DNA of 64,000 nt from Amphiduros pacificus (taxonomy: Eukaryota; Annelida; Polychaeta; Phyllodocida; Hesionidae): assembly GCA_949316495.1 (NCBI GenBank), contig OX439000.1, forward strand, positions 188,501-252,500, in the 5' to 3' direction. Positions 60,190 to 64,000 of the stretch are shown in pieces. The stretch's first letter is position 1. Each line of letters begins with the position of its first letter. A model generated the notes under the pieces. That model ran no database searches and was not told the origin of the DNA. It saw nothing but the letters and a program-made list of their open reading frames with translations. The position numbers and the translations under genes are program-made.

Positions 60190-61960
60190 CCATCTTCCCA
60201 ACCCATGATATTATCTTCCATCCTACAAGAGAGTCCCACCTTCCCATCCCATGATATTATCCTACATCCCACAAGGGACTACCACCTTCCCATCCCATGA
60301 TATTATCCTACATCCCACAAGGGACTCCCACCTTCCCAGCCAATGATATTATCCTCAATCCAACAAGGGAGTCCCACCTTCACAGCCAATGATATTATCC
60401 TCCATCCCACAAGGGACTCCCATCTTCCCAGCCAATGAAATTATCCTCCATCCTACAAGGTACTCCAACCTTCCCAGCCCATGATATTATCCTCCATCCA
60501 ACAAGGGAGTCCCACCTTCCCATCCCATGATATTATCTAACATCCCAAGGGACTACCACCTTCCCATCCCATGATATTATCCTACATCCCACAAGAGAGT
60601 CCCTCCATCCTACAAGAGAGTCCCACCTTCCCAGCCCATGATATTATCTTCCATCCCACAAGGGAGTCCCACCTTCCCAGCCCATGATATTATCCTCCAT
60701 CCCACAAGGGAGTCCCACCTTCCCAGCCCATGATATTATCCTACATCCCACAAGGGACTACCACCTTCCCATCCCATGATATTATCTTCCATCCCACAAG
60801 GGAGTCCCACCTTCCCAGCCCATGATATTATCCTCTATCCCACAAGGGAGTCCCACCTTCCCAGCCCATGATATTATCTTCCATCCCACAAGGGAGTCCC
60901 ACATTCCCAGCCAATGATATTATCCTCCATCCCACAAGGGAGTCTCACCTTCCTAGCCCATGATATAATCCTCCATCCCACAAGGGAGTCTCACCTTCCT
61001 AGCCCATGATATTATCCTCCATCCCACAAGGGAGTCCCATCTTCCCAACCTATGATATTATCTTCCATCCTACAAGGGACTCCAACCTTCCCAGCCCATG
61101 ATATTATCCTCCATCCCACAAGGGAGTCTCACCTTCCTAGCCCATGATATTATCCTCCATCCCACAAGGGAGTCCCATCTTTCCAACCCATGATATTATC
61201 TTCCATCCTACAAGAGAGTCCCACCTTCCCATCCCATGATATTATCCTACATCCCACAAGGGACTACCACCTTCCCATCCCATGATATTATCCTACATCC
61301 CACAAGGGACTCCCACCTTCCCAGCCAATGATATTATCCTCCATCCAACAAGGGAGTCCCACCTTCACAGCCAATGATATTATCCTCCATCCCACAAGGG
61401 ACTACCACCTTCCCATCCCATGATATTATCCTCCATCCTACAAGGTACTCCAACCTTCCCAGCCCATGATATTATCCTCCATCCAACAAGGGAGTCCCAC
61501 CTTCCCATCCCATGATATTATCTAACATCCCAAGGGACTACCACCTTCCCATCCCATGATATTATCATACATCCCACAAGAGAGTCCCTCCATCCTACAA
61601 GAGAGTCCCACCTTCCCAGCCCATGATATTATCTTCCATCCCACAAGGGAGTCCCACCTTCCCAGCCCATGATATTATCCTCCATCCCACAAGGGAGTCC
61701 CACCTTCCCAGCCCATGATATTATCCTACATCCCACAAGGGACTACCACCTTCCCATCCCATGATATTATCCTACATCCCATAAGGGACTCCCACCTTCC
61801 CAGCCCATGATATTATCTTCCATCCCACAAGGGAGTCCCACCTTCCCAGCCCATGATATTATCCTCTATCCCACAAGGGAGTCCCACCTTCCCAGCCCAT
61901 GATATTATCTTCCATCCCACAAGGGAGTCCCACATTCCCAGCCAATGATATTATCCTCCA
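60190..61960. repeat. 985-bp satellite duplication
   Basis: Rare landmarks recur at +985. Examples are tctaacatcccaaggg (60536 and 61521) and the truncated unit agagtccctccatcctacaa. This part of the array is otherwise more diverged than the centre. Confidence 0.8.
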
Positions 61961-64000
61961 TCCCACAAGGGAGTCTCACCTTCCTAGCCCATGATATTAT
62001 CCTCCATCCCACAAGGGAGTCCCATCTTCCCAACCTATGATATTATCTTCCATCCTACAAGGGAGTCCCACCTTCCCATCCCATGATATTATCCTACATC
62101 CCACAAGGGACTACCACCTTCCCATCCCATGATATTATCCTACATCCCACAAGGGACTCCCACCTTCCCAGCCAATGATATTATCCTCCATCCCACAAGG
62201 GACTCCCACCTTCCCAGCCCATGATATTATCCTCTATCCCACAAGGGACTCCCACCTTCCCAGCCAATGATATTATCCTCCATCCTACAAGGGACTCCAA
62301 CCTTCCCAGCCCATGATATTATCCTACATCCCACAAGGGACTCCCACCTTTCCAGCCAATGATATTATCCTCCATCCCACAAGGGACTCCCACCTTCCCA
62401 GCCCATGATATTATCCTCCATCCCACAAGGGACTCCCACCTTCCCAGCCAATGATATTATCTTCCATCCTACAAGGTACTCCAACCTTCCCAGCCCATGA
62501 TATTATCCTCCATCCAACAAGGGAGTCCCACCTTCCCAGCCAATGATATAATCCTCCATCCGTCAAGGGAGTCCCACCTTCCCAGCCCATGATATTATCT
62601 TCCATCCAACAAGGGAGTCCCACCTTCCCAGCCAATGATATTATCTTCCATCCCACAAGGGAGTCCCACATTCCCAGCCAATGATATTATCTTCCATCCC
62701 ACAAGGGAGTCCCACATTCCCAGCCAATGATATTATCTTCCATCCCACAAGGGAGTCCCATCTTCCCAACCCATGATATTATCCTCCATCCTACAAGGGA
62801 GTCTCACCTTCACAGCCCATGATATTATCCTCCATCCCACAAGGGAGTCCCACCTTCCCAGCCCATGATATTATCCTCCATCCCACAAAGGAGTCCCACC
62901 TTCCTAGCCCATGATATTATCCTCCATCCCACAAGAGACACCCATCTTCCCAACCCATGATATTATCTTCCATCCTACAAGGGAGTCCCACCTTCCCATC
63001 GCCTGATATTATCCTACATCCAACAAGGGACTCCCACTTTCGCAGCCCATATTATCCTACATCCCACAAGGGACTCCCACCTTCCCATATTATAATCCAT
63101 CCTACAAGAGAGTCCCACCTTCCCAGCCCATGATATTATCTTCCATCCCACAAGGGAGTCCCACCTTCCCATCCCATGATATTATCCTACATCCCACAAG
63201 GGACTCCCACCTTCCCAGCCCATGATATTATTTTCCATCCCACAAGGGAGTCCCACCTTCCCAGCCCATGATATTATCCTACATCCCACAAGGGAGTCCC
63301 ACCTTCCCATCCCATGATATTATCCTACATCCCACAAGGGACTCCCACCTTCCCAGCCAATGATATTATCCTCCATCCAACAAGGGAGTCCCACCTTCCC
63401 AGCCAATGATATTATCCTCCATCCCACAAGGGAGTCCCACCTTCCCAGCCCATGATATTCTCCTCCATCCCACAAGGGAGTCCCACATTCCCAGCCAATG
63501 ATATTATCCTCCATCCCACAAGGGAGTCCCACCTTCCTAGCCCATGATATTTTCTTCCATCCCACAAGGGAGTCCCATCTTCCCAACCCATGATATTATC
63601 CTCCATCCTAAAAGGGAGTCCCACCTTCCCAGCCCATGATATTATCCTCCATCCCACAAGGGAGTCCCACCTTCCCAGCCAATGATATCATCCTCCATCC
63701 CACAAGGGAGTCCAATCTTCCCAGCCCATGATATTATCTTCCATCCCACAAGGGACTCCCACTTTCCCAACCCATGATATTATCCTCCATCCCACAAGGG
63801 AGTCCCACCTTCCCAGCCCATGATATTATCTTCCATCCCACAAGGGAGTCCCATCTTCCCAGCCCATGATATTATCTTCCATCCTACAATGGAATCCCAC
63901 CTTCCCAACCCATGATATTATCCTACATCCCACAAGGGACTCCCACCTTCCCAGCCCATGATATTATCTTCCATCCCACAAGGGAGTCCCACCTTCCCAT

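Larger units (their letters stand above)
31542..64000. repeat. 46-bp satellite array, at least 32.4 kb (~700 units)
   Basis: The consensus unit reads ccttcccagcccatgatatt, atcctccatcccacaaggga, gtccca. Frequent alternatives are agccaatg, atcccatg, tcttcc, tcctac, ggggtc and gactcc. A recurrent 38-bp short unit lacks eight bases (agcccatg) so that ttccc runs straight into atattatc. It is interrupted only by a trapped flank copy at about 32228-32408 and continues past the window end. TGA on plus and TAA on minus fall once per unit, so the many 60-120-residue frames are by-products whose length is set by short units shifting frame. No gene is supported inside. Confidence 0.98.

Noticed and set aside
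31542-64000. Dozens of repeated 60-120-residue frames on both strands of the satellite (GMEDNIMGWEGGTPLWDGG-type and ILSSIPQGSPTFPAHD-type)
   Set aside because: Their ends and lengths follow the 46-bp unit and the frame shifts of short units. The same unit is read in several frames and on both strands, so there is no sign of selection for protein.
31542-64000. CRISPR-like array
   Set aside because: There are no unique spacers between repeats; units are head to tail, and the genome is eukaryotic.

Overview
The window is eukaryotic, and the sequence content points to an invertebrate animal, most likely a mollusc. It is AT-rich with no operons and no host gene that can be followed. It holds tRNA-headed SINEs with a GTAAAACCCCAAACA-type tail, several non-LTR retrotransposon (LINE) clades, miniature inverted-repeat elements and very large tandem arrays. 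The mollusc assignment is inference from repeat style, not from a marker gene.

Layout. 1-5.1 kb is non-coding, with degenerate tandem repeats, a cluster of perfect AGGTCA inverted repeats and two SINEs, one flanked by a perfect 15-bp target duplication. 5.2-11.6 kb is a nested structure. An old I-type LINE with RNase H is split into two pieces by a minus-strand LINE carrying an L1-like coiled-coil ORF1 and an endonuclease/RT ORF2. 12.9-14.1 kb is another decayed LINE, with a GC-rich minisatellite grown between its ORF1-like and endonuclease parts. 14.4-17.7 kb holds two terminal-inverted-repeat elements, a possible host exon, a 17-bp array of about 0.9 kb, a LINE tail and a 44-bp array.

18.8-28.6 kb is a 19-bp tandem array interrupted by a nearly full-length CR1/L2-like LINE of about 7.3 kb. 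This LINE is the most notable object in the window. Its ORF1 reads as chromodomain, coiled coil, esterase-like fold, KH domain and CCCH zinc finger. An unrecognised middle ORF follows, then an endonuclease and a reverse transcriptase. Its 5' leader carries four tandem hairpin modules whose stems covary, and its 3' end carries a small hairpin with a compensatory change in a second copy at 16.9 kb. The parts suggest a retrotransposon whose ORF1 protein could bind methylated histone as well as RNA. That is inference from motifs.

28.6-31.5 kb is sparse DNA with a 16-bp minisatellite and SINE fragments. From 31.5 kb to the end (at least 32.4 kb, about 700 units) is a 46-bp satellite. It has nested higher-order repeats, 8-bp-short marker units, and an identical 158-bp copy of flanking DNA trapped near its edge.

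Most short open frames in the arrays are by-products of repeats whose unit is not a multiple of three, and they are not annotated as genes.
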